DNA of 64,000 nucleotides, from positions 62,001-126,000 of the forward strand of contig CAJNDT010001013.1 of the NCBI GenBank assembly GCA_905221615.1. Direction: 5' to 3'. The DNA comes from Symbiodinium sp. CCMP2592 (Eukaryota; Sar; Dinophyceae; Suessiales; Symbiodiniaceae). The notes below the pieces were generated by a model. It worked only from the letters and a program-made list of their open reading frames with translations, searched no databases and had not been told where the DNA came from. Shown here piece by piece: positions 21,517 to 32,960 of this stretch. How positions within the stretch are numbered: position 1 is the first letter of the stretch; every line of letters starts with the position of its first letter. Made by a program: the position numbers and the translations under genes.

Positions 21517-21614
21517 ATGGGGCCCTTAATAAGTACCTATACTATCTTGGGGTTCCTTACTATGAATATGGTATAATGGGCACCGAAACCTCATTCTAAT
21601 TATTCAGGCCCCCT
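21517..21614. repeat. Fold-back element F1, diverged
   Basis: Contains the family blocks GGGGTTCCTTACTATGA, GTATAATGGGCACC and TTCTAATTATTCAGGCCCCC. The left terminal repeat GGGGCCCTTAATAAG pairs with the right end. Confidence 0.6.
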
Positions 21615-21709
21615 AAACTATAGTACCCTTTTGGATACCTTATTGTAGCCCCTATAGACCCCTTTAGAAAGAACCCTAAACCCTATTCTCGTTATGAAGG
21701 CCTCCACAG

Positions 21710-21738
21710 CAAAAGTGTGCGCTGCTTCTTTCATGTGG
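21710..21738 (+). CDS. Candidate exon upstream of intronic F3
   Basis: Acceptor GGCCTCCACAG, then KVCAASFMW in frame. The last base of the TGG codon is the first base of element F3, and GTGATT follows as donor. Joined to 21837-21884 it stays in phase (FMW|DPSPRR). Confidence 0.4.
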
Positions 21739-21827
21739 GTGATTGCCAAAATTAGAGTCCCTTTTGGGTCCTTATTAAACCCTAAACCCTAAAGCCTAAA
21801 CCCTGACCCTAATTTTGATAACCACCC
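21738..21827. mobile_element. Fold-back element F3, copy 1 (introner-like)
   Basis: Left end GGTGATTGCCAAAATTAG and right end CTAATTTTGATAACCACCC are inverted repeats. The pentamer ATGTG flanks it on both sides (21733-21737 and 21828-21832). The core holds CCCTAAACCC units, so a telomere-like tract sits inside the element. A GT one base in and AAG nine bases beyond the right end give an intron of 98 bp. Confidence 0.7.
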
Positions 21828-21836
21828 ATGTGGAAG

Positions 21837-21884
21837 GATCCGTCGCCTCGGCGGGAGCAGGCCTTTCGGCATAGCTTACCTTTG
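21837..21884 (+). CDS. Candidate exon downstream of intronic F3
   Basis: Sixteen whole codons, DPSPRREQAFRHSLPL, between GTGGAAG and the donor GTTAGT (21885). Phase 0/0. It continues in frame from 21710-21738 if F3 is spliced. Confidence 0.5.
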
Positions 21885-22428
21885 GTTAGTAGGGAAAGGA
21901 AGAACGGTAGTAATAGTAGTTATAATTTATAATTGTACCCCACTCCTCCATTCCCTACTAACCAAACGCAAGATAGAGCTTTGGGGGTGTAGGGTTTAGG
22001 GTTTAGGGTTGAGGGTTTAGGGCTCAGGCGGGGCTTCAGGATGTGAGGGTTTTCGGGTGTTTGAGTTTCAGCGTTTAGAGTCCAGGCTTGCTTGTTTGGG
22101 GACCATAAGGAATTGCACCCGCTGCTTTGTTGTGACTTTCCGACTTCAGGGGTTGCTTGGAGGTTCTTGGGTAGTTATGTATGGAGTTATATGCCCCTCA
22201 CTATGGGTCGTAGGTCATAACGAGAGTTACCCTACTTATAGGTGAGAGCGCCTGGTGTGCGTCCTGTACGTCCTCTCACTTTCTTGGGTGGGGGGTGGGG
22301 GTGTTGGGGGGGTGGAGGGGGGGCTAATTCCGGCCAGTCCCGACCCTCAACTCCCAGAACTGCGGACTTCTGTCGCAGGCAGGCCCAAGCTCTAGTTCTG
22401 ATCGAAGCCATGTTTCCTTAGGGTCATA

Positions 22429-22463
22429 TGCCGAACACACCGGTGATTACGGTGTGTTCGGCA
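22429..22463. other. Perfect 14-bp inverted repeat
   Basis: TGCCGAACACACCG at 22429-22442 is exactly complementary to 22450-22463 across a 7-base loop GTGATTA. An imperfect tandem repeat of about 60 bp with the core CATCCATGGGTCAACCAT follows at 22488-22640. Confidence 0.8.
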
Positions 22464-23040
22464 CTTGCTACAACCCAAGTCGCCCAAACCATCCATGGGT
22501 GGTCCATGTTATTGACGCAGCGCATCCGTGGGTCAACCATGTTAACGCCCATGGACTCAGACCAGATCTCATTGACGCAGAGCATCCATGGGTCAACCAT
22601 AATAACGTCCACTCAGACCAAGTTTGCGCAGCGCGGTGCTCGCAAAAGTGGCTTTTACTGCAGTGGCAACACCTTTTTCGCTAAAACGATCAACCTGTCA
22701 CAGGGATTCTCCGCCTCTCCTAGCACGTAATACACGTTTTCCCTAGGTTTTAGCACATTGCCTGTTTCAGCTATGCCACAAAACGCCGGTCACGTACCAG
22801 GCGCTCTTACCTACTTATAACCCCGCCAAAAACTAGCCATGAACCTCCAAGTAAACCCCTACCTTACAGGTAACCCTCATATTATCCGTTTAAGGTGTCC
22901 TTTAAGGTACCCTTCTGAGGAACCTTCAAGTAGGGTGGGGGGTTTGAAGAGGCACGCCTTTCCGACTTGGCGGTGCTCCACGTTCCCTTTGTCCAGGCCA
23001 GCCCCACTCGGCAGGAGGCCTTCTTGTGCCTTGTTCTGTC

Positions 23041-23520
23041 GCTATATGTATATGTGTATACACGTACCTATGTTTATATGTATATAAAAGTATATGCATA
23101 TGTTTATGCGTAGATAATGTATTCATGTATATGTGTATCTGCCTGTATACCCATGTACATTGGTTTGTACATATGTATTTACATGTATACGTATATACGT
23201 AGCAAACTGCATGTATACACGTATGCATGGGTGCTTGTATATGTTTTCGTATTTGTGTATGTATAAGTACATGACATGTAAATGTAAGTGTATATGTGTA
23301 TGTATTTATGCACTCATATGTATATGTATTTGTATATGCATATGCACATGTATATGTGCATGTACCTGTACATGTATATGGACATTTATGTGTATATGTA
23401 GGTATATGTGTATGTATATACATATGTGTATATGTGTTTGTATATTGTTGTGTATATCTATATGTATACGCATACGTATACGCATGTGTAGACGTAAGTT
23501 TATATGTGCACGCACATGCA
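23041..23520. repeat. (TATG/TATA)n microsatellite
   Basis: About 480 bp of ATGTATATG-type units. All long ORFs here are Tyr/Cys/Met/Val-rich shadows. Confidence 0.9.
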
Positions 23521-23985
23521 TACATTGACATTCTCTTGTGCACTTATCACCTTGTGACATTGTGAATCAGCACATCGAACTGCCAACCAATTCTGATAAC
23601 ATCTCATCTTCTGTCATGTGATATCAGAGAACAATGTACCATATGAATATGCCTCGACATGGACGAACGTATATAACATGTTTGTGTAAACAGTTGCTTA
23701 CACACAGGTATGTGTTCATGCATATGCGTACGTATTTGTGGTGTATGTTCTCCCGTATATGCCAGACAAACGTAAATACATACATCCATCCTTGAATTCA
23801 TGCATGCATACGTACGAACATGCACATCCACATGCACATACAGATGGACATGCAAATGCACACGCAAACGCGCGCGCACAGACACAGACACACACACACA
23901 CAGACAAACAACCAAACAACCAAACAACCAACGAAACAAGCAAACAAACAAACAAAGATACAAACACACAAACACACAAACACAT

Positions 23986-24219
<234 letters not shown>

Positions 24220-24567
24220 AAACAAACAAAGAAACAAGCAAGGCAAGCAATCAATCAAACAAACAAACACACAAACACACAAACACACAAACACACAAAC
24301 ACACAAACACACAAACACACAAAACAAACAAACATGCGCACACACGTACACACCGCACGCACGCAAGTACATGTGCGAGTATATGTACAACTGTATATGT
24401 ACATTTCTATGGATACACATGTTACACATGCAACATTATGTGTAGGTGCTTACATTACATATTGCGGGTTGGGGCAGTTAAGCAAGTTCCGGAGGCAAAC
24501 TGGTAAGGATCCTGACATATTGTAAGACTCACAAAAGCTTCAAAGCCTTTGCGGCCTTCTATCGCAG

Positions 24568-24630
24568 GCCCGGCGCGAGACCAAAAGCTTGGAGCGAACG
24601 TCTGCTGCACAGGCAGAGGCAACTACAAGG
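24568..24630 (+). CDS. Candidate coiled-coil micro-exon, phase 0/0
   Basis: Acceptor GCGGCCTTCTATCGCAG, 21 codons reading ARRETKSLERTSAAQAEATT then R, and a GTTGCT donor at 24631. Alternating charged and Ala residues suggest a helix. Confidence 0.5.
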
Positions 24631-24734
24631 GTTGCTGCCTTAAGCCCTAAACCCTAAACGGTTTAGGGTTTAGGGTTTAGGGGTTTAGCGTTTAGGGTAC
24701 TATAACGGGTTCTGTCAGGAGGGTTTTCAGGTTT

Positions 24735-24876
24735 GGGGTCTACGGTCCAACAATGTATTAGAGTGTGGCATTGAGGCGTTGAGCGCAATCTACGGTAAAC
24801 TAACCCCGAACGCTTCTCCCAACAGCCAGAAAAGCCCAGATCCCTAAAGCTTGAACAGACTGCTTGCATAAGGCCC
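24735..24876 (-). repeat. Dispersed 140-bp repeat, copy 2 (inverted)
   Basis: Inverted, diverged copy of 8789-8928, embedded between telomere-like tracts. Together the two copies define a family not explained by the fold-back elements. Confidence 0.6.
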
Positions 24877-25329
24877 CAAGCCCCCTCAACTCTGAACTCT
24901 AGGGTGATTTGGAGCTTTTCGCAGCTTGGCCTTCCCTTTGCATGGGTTCTATATTGGGCTGCCCTAAACCCTAGACCCTCAACCCTAAACCCTAAACCCT
25001 AAACCGGGCCGTCGCAAGTGCCCCGAAAAAACTTCACAGGCTGCAAAATCTTAAGTTCCCAAGCTACTGCAGAACCTGCTAAATCCCAAAACGCAACCAA
25101 AACCTTAAACCCCGAACTCACTCCCACTCATAAACCCTAAGCCCCCAAACCGTCCATGAAAGCCCCGAAAAACGTAAACCCCAACGAAAGCAGGTATCTT
25201 CGAAGGTCCGCCGCCCCCTGTCGACTGAGGCCCGACTTCTTTGGGTTCGGGCTTAGGCTTGGGCTTGAGGGTTTAGGGTTTAGGGTTTAGGATTTAGGGC
25301 TTGGGCGGAGAATTTGGGGTATAGGGTTA

Positions 25330-26960
25330 AGAAACTAAATATGCATTACCAAAATCAGGAAACCGTTGTTCTGACTGTAGATCCTCATTATGATACGTAA
25401 CTTAAGTTCAATGCACAATTGCCCAATGTTTGCCTTAGGGTTGCTTATTATCCTCATACCACCATGAACATTGAGACAGTCTCCCAGCGATTAAGGCCTC
25501 TATGATGCGCTGTGGCATTCGGCTGTTGTGGTCTGCTGTGCAGTGCCTGTACTAAGGGGTGAGCCGGCTGAGGGCTTTAGGGTTTCGCGGCCGGGTTTTT
25601 GGGATTCTGGGCGTGAGAGCCTCATGGTTCAGATCCTGGGGCTTTCAGAGGCCATGGGTTACCGGCAGTGTAGATGTCAGTCTCCCATGCTCAAGATACC
25701 ACAGACGGACCCTTTGAAGAATTTGAGGACAGTCCGTGGCATGCTTTTAAACCGAAGACCCTGATCTCAATCCTGAACTCCAAACCACTAATCACTAAAC
25801 ACCTTACTCCCAAAACCTGAACCCCCAACCCCGGAAACCAAAATCAAGAACCGCTAAAACCTCAGCTCCTGGCTGAGGGAGCCCCTGCGTCGCCCTCGCG
25901 GAGTCGCGTTAGGGCCTCAAAAACCCACCTTTTCTTGGGGAAGCTCTTGAGGTGCGTAGTTTAGGAAAATCATTTTGAGGTGTGTTCAGTCTAGTCTAGG
26001 ATAATCTTTTTGAGGGGATTCAGTATAGTTTATACCATTTTGAATGTTTTGGAGGGGTTCCGTATAGTTCAGGATAACCCCTATTAGGCTTTGGGGTCTC
26101 GGGTTTCGGATAATCCGGATTACGGTGCCTATGCCTTTGCTTATGGGCTTCTTGCGAAGTCGCCGGATCCGCCCAGCATGATGTAGGTGGGACTCCCCAG
26201 TTCTTGCAAGGCTTTGGTACGGTTTAGGGTTTTAGGGTTTTAGGGTTTTAGGGTTTAGGGTTTAGGGTTTAGGGTTTAGGGTTTAGGGTTTAGGGTTCCT
26301 CTATACCCTAAGTCCGGAGACCCCAAGCTCAAAACAGCAAAGAGGTCGTCCACCCTAGGCCCTGATATCAGTGACATTTCGACGGGGAGTTCGGAACTTC
26401 TGCGACCTCTCGTAGCAGACAAGACCCTCTACTTACGAGTCCCCAGATGCTTCAAGCATTGTGGTTTTCTGCACGATTTGGGTACTATCCGAGAGGATTC
26501 GAAGTGGTTCTGGCTTGCCGGGTGCAGAGAGCATACGATGCCACATGATCATGGCATGCTAGAGACCATAGTGCACCTTGCTTTTAGGGTCTAGGCGTTT
26601 CGGGTGCAGGTTTAGGGTCTACGGTGTGGGTTTCAGGGTTTAGTGCGACAATGTACCATAAAATACCACAGTGCACGTTGACACGCGAAATCCTCGGATC
26701 TACATCCTAAACCCTAAAGCCACAATCCTGGTTCCTAAAGCCCTACACCTTCTAAGCCCAGACGCTGAAGCCTAAATCATAAACCCCAAAGCCTCAGAGG
26801 CCGAGACCCCTTTTCCTTTTTCCCCTTTCTGCCGACCAAGCTCTAAACCCGAAACCCCTAAGCCACTAAACCCCTAAACCCTAAACCCTTAAACCCCGAG
26901 ACCCTAAACCCTTAAACCCTTAAACCCCTAAACCCCTAAACCCTAAGCCCTTGGCTCGCT
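25330..26960. other. Intron-like stretch, no firm gene
   Basis: Contains a pure GTTTAGG tract (26220-26296), several CCCTAAACCC runs (26700-26950) and a degenerate GATTCAGTATAG repeat near 25960-26080. The 78-aa ORF at 25528 lacks coding style. Confidence 0.5.
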
Positions 26961-26964
26961 CCAG

Positions 26965-27024
26965 GCATCCACTCCGGGGGGCCTCAATAGCCTCTACGGC
27001 GGAGGCAGCGGAAGAGCCCTCAAA
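26965..27024 (+). CDS. Candidate exon, Ala/Glu-rich
   Basis: Acceptor CTTGGCTCGCTCCAG, then HPLRGASIASTAEAAEEPSK. The donor is not obvious; the 3' edge is a guess. Confidence 0.35.
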
Positions 27025-27902
27025 ACTATGCACATATCCTAAAGCAGACTAAAATGTAGCAACACACTATAATCTACCATACTATGCTAGAGGGTTCTGT
27101 AGGTTGTGCAGTTTTTGCAGGCGTTTGTACAAGCAGGACGCTGCCTTAGGCGGCGGGTTTGAACCCCTGACTACAAGCCGCTGCACGACCCGAAGCACTT
27201 TGAGTGTGGGGTTGAGGGTTGAGGGATTGTCCCAAGAACTAACCCACACAAAGACCCTGCCAGCTTTAAACTGCTCCGCCCCCAAAGCCGGATTTTGTGG
27301 AGGCCGAAGGGCGGCCCCCGGAACGCTCACCGTCGGGGAGCTCGAGTTAGGGATCTAGGGCCTAGGGTTTGGGGCTAGGTTTTAGCAATTCGGCTTTGGG
27401 TCTTTCATGCCACACCAAGAGCTTAACACAAGCCTCGTGGCTTGGTTTGTTTTTTGTTTGCACCGAGGGGTAGGTAACTTTCGGTTTTTGGGATATATAT
27501 GTATAGTAGTTGATCTACCACTCCTTGAGCCATTACCATATGAAAGGCCAACTGCATAGGTAAATATGCCTTCGCGAAAGTTCCGCGTTGGTGCCGCAAT
27601 TTTTTTTTTTTTTGTGAAAGTTCTCTTTTTAGCCTACTTGGCGTACTAATTATTACTGTTACTATTACTTACTAGTACTAGTGCTATGACTATGACTACT
27701 ACAACTACTGCTGTTATTGCTATTCTTATTGTTAATATTGTTTGTTATCCTTGTTACGATGATTGCAATTAGAATACTAGGATCACTATGTTTACTATAT
27801 GACTATTCTTTTCTTCATATTGACTATGACTGCTACTTGTTGCTGTTGTTGCTGTTCTTACTACCACGATTATTGTTAGTATTGTTGCTACTACGACTGC
27901 TT

Positions 27903-27973
<71 letters not shown>

Positions 27974-28142
27974 GCTACTGCTACTGCTACTGCTACTGCT
28001 ACTGCTACTGCTACTGCTACTGCTACTGCTACTGCTACTGCTACTGCTACTGCTACTGCTACTGCTACTGCTACTGCTACTGCTACTGCTACTGCTACTG
28101 CTACTGCTACTGCTACTGCTACTGCTACTGCTACTGCTACTG
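27903..28142. repeat. (CTA)n then (CTACTG)n array
   Basis: About 70 bp of CTA followed by about 170 bp of CTACTG. Open on both strands as poly-Leu, Ser or Val/Ala, hence spurious long ORFs. Confidence 0.95.
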
Positions 28143-28212
28143 CCAAGAGCTACGGGTGTGCGGACCCCACGGGGCGGGGGCCTGAACGCTGCCCCTGCCT
28201 CCCACCTGGAAG

Positions 28213-28269
28213 AGAGAGAGAGAGAGAGACAGCGAGAGAGCGTGTGTGAGAGAGAGAGAGAGGGGGAGC

Positions 28270-28300
<31 letters not shown>

Positions 28301-28470
28301 GGAGGGCGAGAGCGAGGGCGCGGGCGAGGGCGCATGCGCGGGTGTGGGCAAGGGCGAGGGCGAGGACAAGGGCGAGAGGGAGAGGGAGAGGGGAGAAGGA
28401 GAGGCACAGGGACAAGGAGAGGGAGAGGGAGAGGGGCAGGGCGTGGGTAAGGCGAGAGGGAGAGGACACA
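28213..28470. repeat. (GA)n / GGGAGA purine tract
   Basis: About 260 bp of almost pure purine on the plus strand. Adjacent to the CTG array, it makes a 570-bp low-complexity block. Confidence 0.9.
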
Positions 28471-28624
28471 GGCAGGCAGATACAGAAAGGAGCATGTTTT
28501 AAATATATGTATATGTAAAACAAGCTCAGTCTGTGGACTTGATTGATAAGGAAGAGTGCGTATGTAACACGTGACAAAAATACATGTCTGCACTCAAGTA
28601 CACATTGGGCTTACAGTCCATCAG

Positions 28625-28690
28625 AAAGTTTTGGCTAGCTTCGACTTGAACCTGGGCGTTCAGCGGAAAGGTGAGCTAATCGCGTGCTTA
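28625..28690 (-). other. tRNA-like relic
   Basis: On the minus strand GCACGCGATTAGCTCACC is followed 14 bases later by AGGTTCAAGTCG, which fits a B box. No intact acceptor stem or cloverleaf can be drawn, so it is a degenerate tRNA or tRNA-derived SINE fragment at best. Confidence 0.25.
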
Positions 28691-29049
28691 GTTGATCTTA
28701 GTTGTTTCAACACAAGGCTGTGTTGATCCTTAGTTGAACACAAGTAAAAATTAGCAGTATAGAAAAGTCGTTCTGCGCAGGGGTATCCCAAATAGGAAAT
28801 TCCGAACACCAATCACGATCTACGTGCTATACCCCAGAACCCTATCCTCATTTTCTTACTGTAGAACCCTTGCAGAAAACCTTATACAGCCTTCCAAGGA
28901 GCCGTAAAGGAGCTTTATTTCAAGTCTCGGCCCCCCTAAGCCCCCAGCTCTGGGGATTTTCGTCAGATTTTTACTACGCGGACCGCGTCGATGCGAGAGA
29001 CATACATGTCGTTTTGTACTGAGAAAGTCGTTTTCTGCATCTGAAGCAG

Positions 29050-29242
29050 GTTTCCTCTTAACCAAACTTTGGCGGAAGAAACTCCGCCAGAAGCAACACC
29101 GGAGAACGACACTTTCCACGAGCGTCTCGGCGGTTTCTTGAAAAACTTTCGTTTCACTCTGCCTGGCCACTTAGAAAAGGGGCATCTCAGAGATCCCGGG
29201 TTACTCGAACGAAGGACCTATGAAGAAGAAGCCCCGGTTTAG
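29050..29242 (+). CDS. Candidate terminal exon
   Basis: After TCTGAAGCAG the frame reads FPLNQTLAEETPPEATPEND, TFHERLGGFLKNFRFTLPGH, LEKGHLRDPGLLERRTYEEE, APV and TAG at 29240-29242. An in-frame TGA just upstream requires splicing here. Confidence 0.45.
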
Positions 29243-29392
29243 GGTCTCGGTAAATCTTAAAACAGATAGCTAAATTTCGCGAATTTTTGACAGAATGCTT
29301 TGGCAGGATGGTCCCAGGAATATTATGTAGATGTTGATGGTACTGCAAGCATGCCGGCAGTACCTACCTTGCAAACGTGTACAAAAGTACAT

Positions 29393-29398
<6 letters not shown>

Positions 29399-29430
<32 letters not shown>
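29399..29430. repeat. (AT)n run
   Basis: Sixteen AT dinucleotides, perfect. Confidence 0.95.
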
Positions 29431-29433
<3 letters not shown>

Positions 29434-29519
29434 CTTATGTATCTACATGTATACAAATCTGCTGCCGCTGAACAGACAGTCACATGGACAAGTAGAAAGC
29501 TGGTTTGTAGATGGATAGG

Positions 29520-29830
29520 TAAATGAACAGCTGTAAACCGATAGATAGAACGATAGATACCTCGATTTACGCATCGATAGATAGGTCGGCAGACCGATAG
29601 ACAGATACGGAGACATAGATGATACACAGATAGTTAGTTACTAGCTGGATAGATAGATAGACAGATTGACGGAGATGTAGAGAAATGGAGAGACAGAGAT
29701 AGAGAGAGTGATAGCCATCTAGCTAGATAGTTAGTTGGGTAGGCAGGTAAAGATAGGCAGATAGGTAGGTAGATGGCAGATATGCAAAAATAGAGACCGA
29801 TAGGCAGGCAGACAGATACGAAGTAACAAA
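29520..29830. repeat. GATA/GACA-rich microsatellite
   Basis: Loose (GATA)n, (GACA)n and GGTA units over 310 bp. Confidence 0.85.
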
Positions 29831-29944
29831 GACAGACAGAAAGAACGACGAAATGAAGAGCACAGGAAAGCAAGAACGAGCGAAAAACAAATCGACAGAA
29901 CATACATTCCAAGTACAGGTACGTCCCAAAGAGCGAGTAAGTGG

Positions 29945-30089
29945 TGGCTTCTGGAACACTGCTGGTCGCCTCGAGGCCCGGCAGAGCTGCCTGACAAATC
30001 TCCGTAAAAGATTCTCCTGCATTGACGACCCCAAGCGCAATTCAAGGAATTTTCTGAAATCGAAGAAGACTGGTTCTGCAGCATTTTAA
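29945..30089 (+). CDS. Candidate terminal exon
   Basis: Reads GGFWNTAGRLEARQSCLTNL, RKRFSCIDDPKRNSRNFLKS, KKTGSAAF and TAA. Basic, native-looking. The acceptor is not certain (GTACAG at 29920 or GAGTAAG at 29941). Confidence 0.4.
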
Positions 30090-30339
30090 GGGTGTTGCAG
30101 GACTTCGTTGTGAGAGTCTAGCATAGAGACCGGGGCCTGAATACGTAGAGAACGGGTATGTTACACTGTCGTTGAATTAGCGAGCGCTGCGGAATAGCAT
30201 TACTAATTCGTCAGGTCTCCATATTCCTGTAGTTAGATAGAGGAATAGTTTGTAATCGACGAATTTTGGACTGTCTGGGTTCTGTTTCTTGTCATTTAAA
30301 CCCGAAAAGCGTTTTCCTGACATACTCGTTTTTTCGCAG

Positions 30340-30465
30340 AAAAGGAGACTTCGAAAGAGCCGTTCGCTGTCGCGCTTTGTTCGAGTAATGACGGGCGCCA
30401 TGCCTGCGTGGGTCGGATGAAAAAAGTCACAAGAGCCCCAGAGAAGCTGAGCCGCATATTTGAGG
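30340..30465 (+). CDS. Candidate internal exon with strong acceptor
   Basis: CATACTCGTTTTTTCGCAG precedes 126 bp in which only one frame is open: KETSKEPFAVALCSSNDGRH, ACVGRMKKVTRAPEKLSRIF, E. The donor GG|GTTTGG opens straight into a telomere-like tract (30466-30525). Confidence 0.6.
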
Positions 30466-30571
30466 GTTTGGGGTTAGGGGTAAGGGTAAGGTTAGGGTTA
30501 GGGTTTGGGGTTGGGGGGTTTCGGCGAGCTGAGGAACCCTAAACGGTACCCCATAGGATTCGATCGTGCAG

Positions 30572-30660
30572 CAGCCAAAATTCTCTGAAGGCCTTGACGG
30601 CGCCTCTCTCGCCGCGGGTTCGGGGGCCCGAGTGCTGTGCTTCAGACTTTACGTGTTGCG
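30572..30660 (+). CDS. Candidate internal exon
   Basis: Acceptor TTCGATCGTGCAG; donor GTGTAAGG at 30661 or GTAAGG at 30663. Two frames are open (QPKFSEGLDGASLAAGSGAR, or SQNSLKALTAPLSPRVRGPE). The intervening 106-bp intron from 30466 is mostly GGGTTAGGG/GGGTTTGGG. Confidence 0.45.
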
Positions 30661-31079
30661 GTGTAAGGTTTTAGAGTTTTAGGGTTGTGTAGGATTTAGG
30701 CTGTTAAGGTTTTGGTTTCAGTGTGTAGGGCTTTCGGCGGTTTAGAGCAAAACGGATGCGATTAGTCCACGCAGGTAAGTGCCAGAAAGGCTATGGGACG
30801 ACTTGATGAACGCCTATGAGTTTCATGTCATAGATTCATAGAGTATTCCATATTTTGGTGTAGAGTTTAGTGCGGTAGGGTAGAGGTTTGATGGAAGAAT
30901 GAAAGCGAGTGGCTCAGGGCCGGAAATGTTTAGTTTAGGGCTTGAAATACGTAGTATAATGAACCCGAAGCGCTGAACCTAAGCCCTCGAACTCCTAAGC
31001 CCTCAAAGCCCTAAACCTCTAAACCCTAAACCCCGAGACCCTAAACCCCTAAAGCCTCCCTGAAGCCCGTAAATCCCAG

Positions 31080-31186
31080 ATCTTAATGGGCTCAAAGATG
31101 AGGCCAGGAGTCGAAAAATGGCATTTCAGCAGCTGCTGGCCGGGGATGATGCCGCGGCCTTGGAAAACTTTGTCATAGTTGGGTAA
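31080..31186 (+). CDS. Candidate exon, helical
   Basis: Acceptor GCCCGTAAATCCCAG, then LNGLKDEARSRKMAFQQLLA and GDDAAALENFVIVG. Either terminal (TAA at 31184-31186) or spliced at GTTGGG or GTAACA. Confidence 0.45.
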
Positions 31187-31316
31187 CATTTTACATGTTT
31201 ATGGTTACTTAAACCCAATAAGGAATAAAAATGTACATTTTTCATCCTATCCCAACAATGAACTAGGAAAGAGTTGTTGGGGGCCGAAGCTTAAGGCGGT
31301 TTTCGACTTCGAGTTT

Positions 31317-31332
31317 GGGGGGGGGGGGGGGG
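31317..31332 (+). repeat. Poly-G run
   Basis: At least 16 G in a row, continuing into a TTTAGGG tract; a likely quadruplex former. Confidence 0.9.
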
Positions 31333-31528
31333 TTTAGGGCCTTCTCTTTAGGGTTTAGGGGTTTAGGGGTTTAGGGTTTAGGGTCGAAGCTTCAGGATTT
31401 TGGGGCTTTGGGATTCTTGGGTCGGCTGTTTGGGTTCAGGCTATCTGCGGCGCGGAACTTTACGTCGGGGTTCTTTGAGGGTTCCTTTAAAGGGTTCCTT
31501 TGAAGGGTTCCTTTAAGGGTTCCTTTAG

Positions 31529-31690
31529 GGTGGTCTGCTGCGAGTTACTGTTCCGGGATGTTTCGCATTGGGGGGGAGGTCGCCTGGAGGAGCAGCGATT
31601 GCGCAGAACTCTGGGTCATGCAGAAACCCAGCCCAAACAGTCGGTACCAAGACTATCCAACAGGGTTCCCAGCAATTTTCACATTCAAAT
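31529..31690 (+). CDS. Candidate coding stretch, frame unresolved
   Basis: After CCTTTAG all three plus frames stay open; the best-looking reads GRSPGGAAIAQNSGSCRNPA. It ends before a (GA)n(TA)n microsatellite (31710-31757). Confidence 0.3.
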
Positions 31691-31996
31691 ATGTATAATA
31701 TGGAATATGCGAGAGAGAGAGAGAGAGAGATATATATATATATATATATATATGTATACACATAATATTTATTACTGTATGTCCAATACACTAAATGTTC
31801 AAGCCCCGACAGTATGATCTTACGCCTTTATTCCGGCTGCCGTGAGCTGAGGTGGCCCTTCTCGTAAGCCTTACCCTAACCCCAAATAACCTACCCTTTT
31901 AAGGACTCATGTAAGGAAATCATAATAAGGAACCCTAAATCTGTAGAACTCCGTCCCGTGCTCAAATCGGAAGGCTGGTCAATGCAGTGTAATATA

Positions 31997-32099
31997 CTGG
32001 CCTTACGAATTACCCAGACTATTTTGGGGAATTCATTAGTATAATCATAGTTTGATACTTATGGCCCCAAAACCGTATTCCAATTATTCAGGCCCTTAT
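31997..32099. repeat. Fold-back element F1, diverged
   Basis: Core ACTATTTTGGGGAATTC and right end GGCCCCAAAACC ... CAATTATTCAGGCCCTTA match the F1 family. Confidence 0.55.
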
Positions 32100-32340
32100 A
32101 TTACTGCAGCTTAAAGGCAGAGCTTGGCCCAGGTGTGTGGTGTGTAGACGACTGCAATTGTGGGTACTTGTAGGGTTCTGCCAAAGGAAAGCAAGAAACC
32201 TTAAACCTTGAACCCTAAGTAAACCCTAAACCCTGAACCCCGTAAACCCGTGAACCCGTAAACCCTAAGCCCCTCAACCCTAAACCCTCAACCCTAAACC
32301 CTCAACCCTAATTAAGCCCTAAACACAGAAAACCTTAAAG

Positions 32341-32475
32341 TTGCCCCATTTAGCGAGAGCTGCGCAGGGGTTTGCCCTTCACGGATGTAGCTATCCTTGC
32401 ACCTTGGCAGGTGCTCCGGAGGAACCTGAGATAACCGACATGTCACGGCCAGCGGGAAGCCCAGGGAGTTGTTGA
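32341..32475 (+). CDS. Candidate terminal exon
   Basis: Reads LPHLARAAQGFALHGCSYPC, TLAGAPEEPEITDMSRPAGS, PGSC and TGA. An internal GGCAG at about 32410 could be the true acceptor. Confidence 0.3.
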   Translation: MPHLARAAQGFALHGCSYPCTLAGAPEEPEITDMSRPAGSPGSC

Positions 32476-32874
32476 TTGTTTTCTTGAGCAGCCATGAGTC
32501 AGTTTGAATCGGCACCAAGATTTATATATCATGGAGTCCTATTTCGTACTCTAGTACATATGCGCTTTCCTGTGGGATTTTCCATGGGCGTCGTGCGTTC
32601 GCGAAGGGTTCACAAAAGACTACCCCAGAAGCTAAACCCGAACAGCTGAACCCTCGACCTTATTCCCCAACACCTTCTAGTTCCTCAGGCAAGTATACTC
32701 AACCATATGGGGTTTTCCTGAAAAAGGGGGATCCCAATATAGTACCCTAAATAGTGTTATCCTTATTGCAAGGACTCCCCAATAAGGCATCCCTAATTCA
32801 CGGAAACTCCCGTATTGGACCTGGAGAGACTCTGTTTACAGTACCGAAATTCCCAGGTCTGATTTCCTTTGCAG

Positions 32875-32960
32875 AGATGCGCTTCTCTGCGGAAGCTCTC
32901 GCGCTGAAGCGTCTGCTAGGGCGGCTTCTGAAAAGACCGTCTCTTTCGCGGAAGATGTTG
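32875..32960 (+). CDS. Candidate exon with strong acceptor
   Basis: TCTGATTTCCTTTGCAG is a textbook acceptor. Two frames are open (MRFSAEALALKRLLGRLLKR, or DALLCGSSRAEASARAASEK). The donor near 32958 (GAT|GTTGGC) is tentative. Confidence 0.45.

Noticed and set aside
27100-27180. tRNA-like B box (GGGTTTGAACCCC)
   Set aside because: No A box or acceptor stem can be placed at the right spacing.
27717-28502. Long ORFs on both strands (poly-Leu, poly-Ser, Val/Ala)
   Set aside because: They are produced by the CTACTG and GA microsatellites; no non-repeat coding core.
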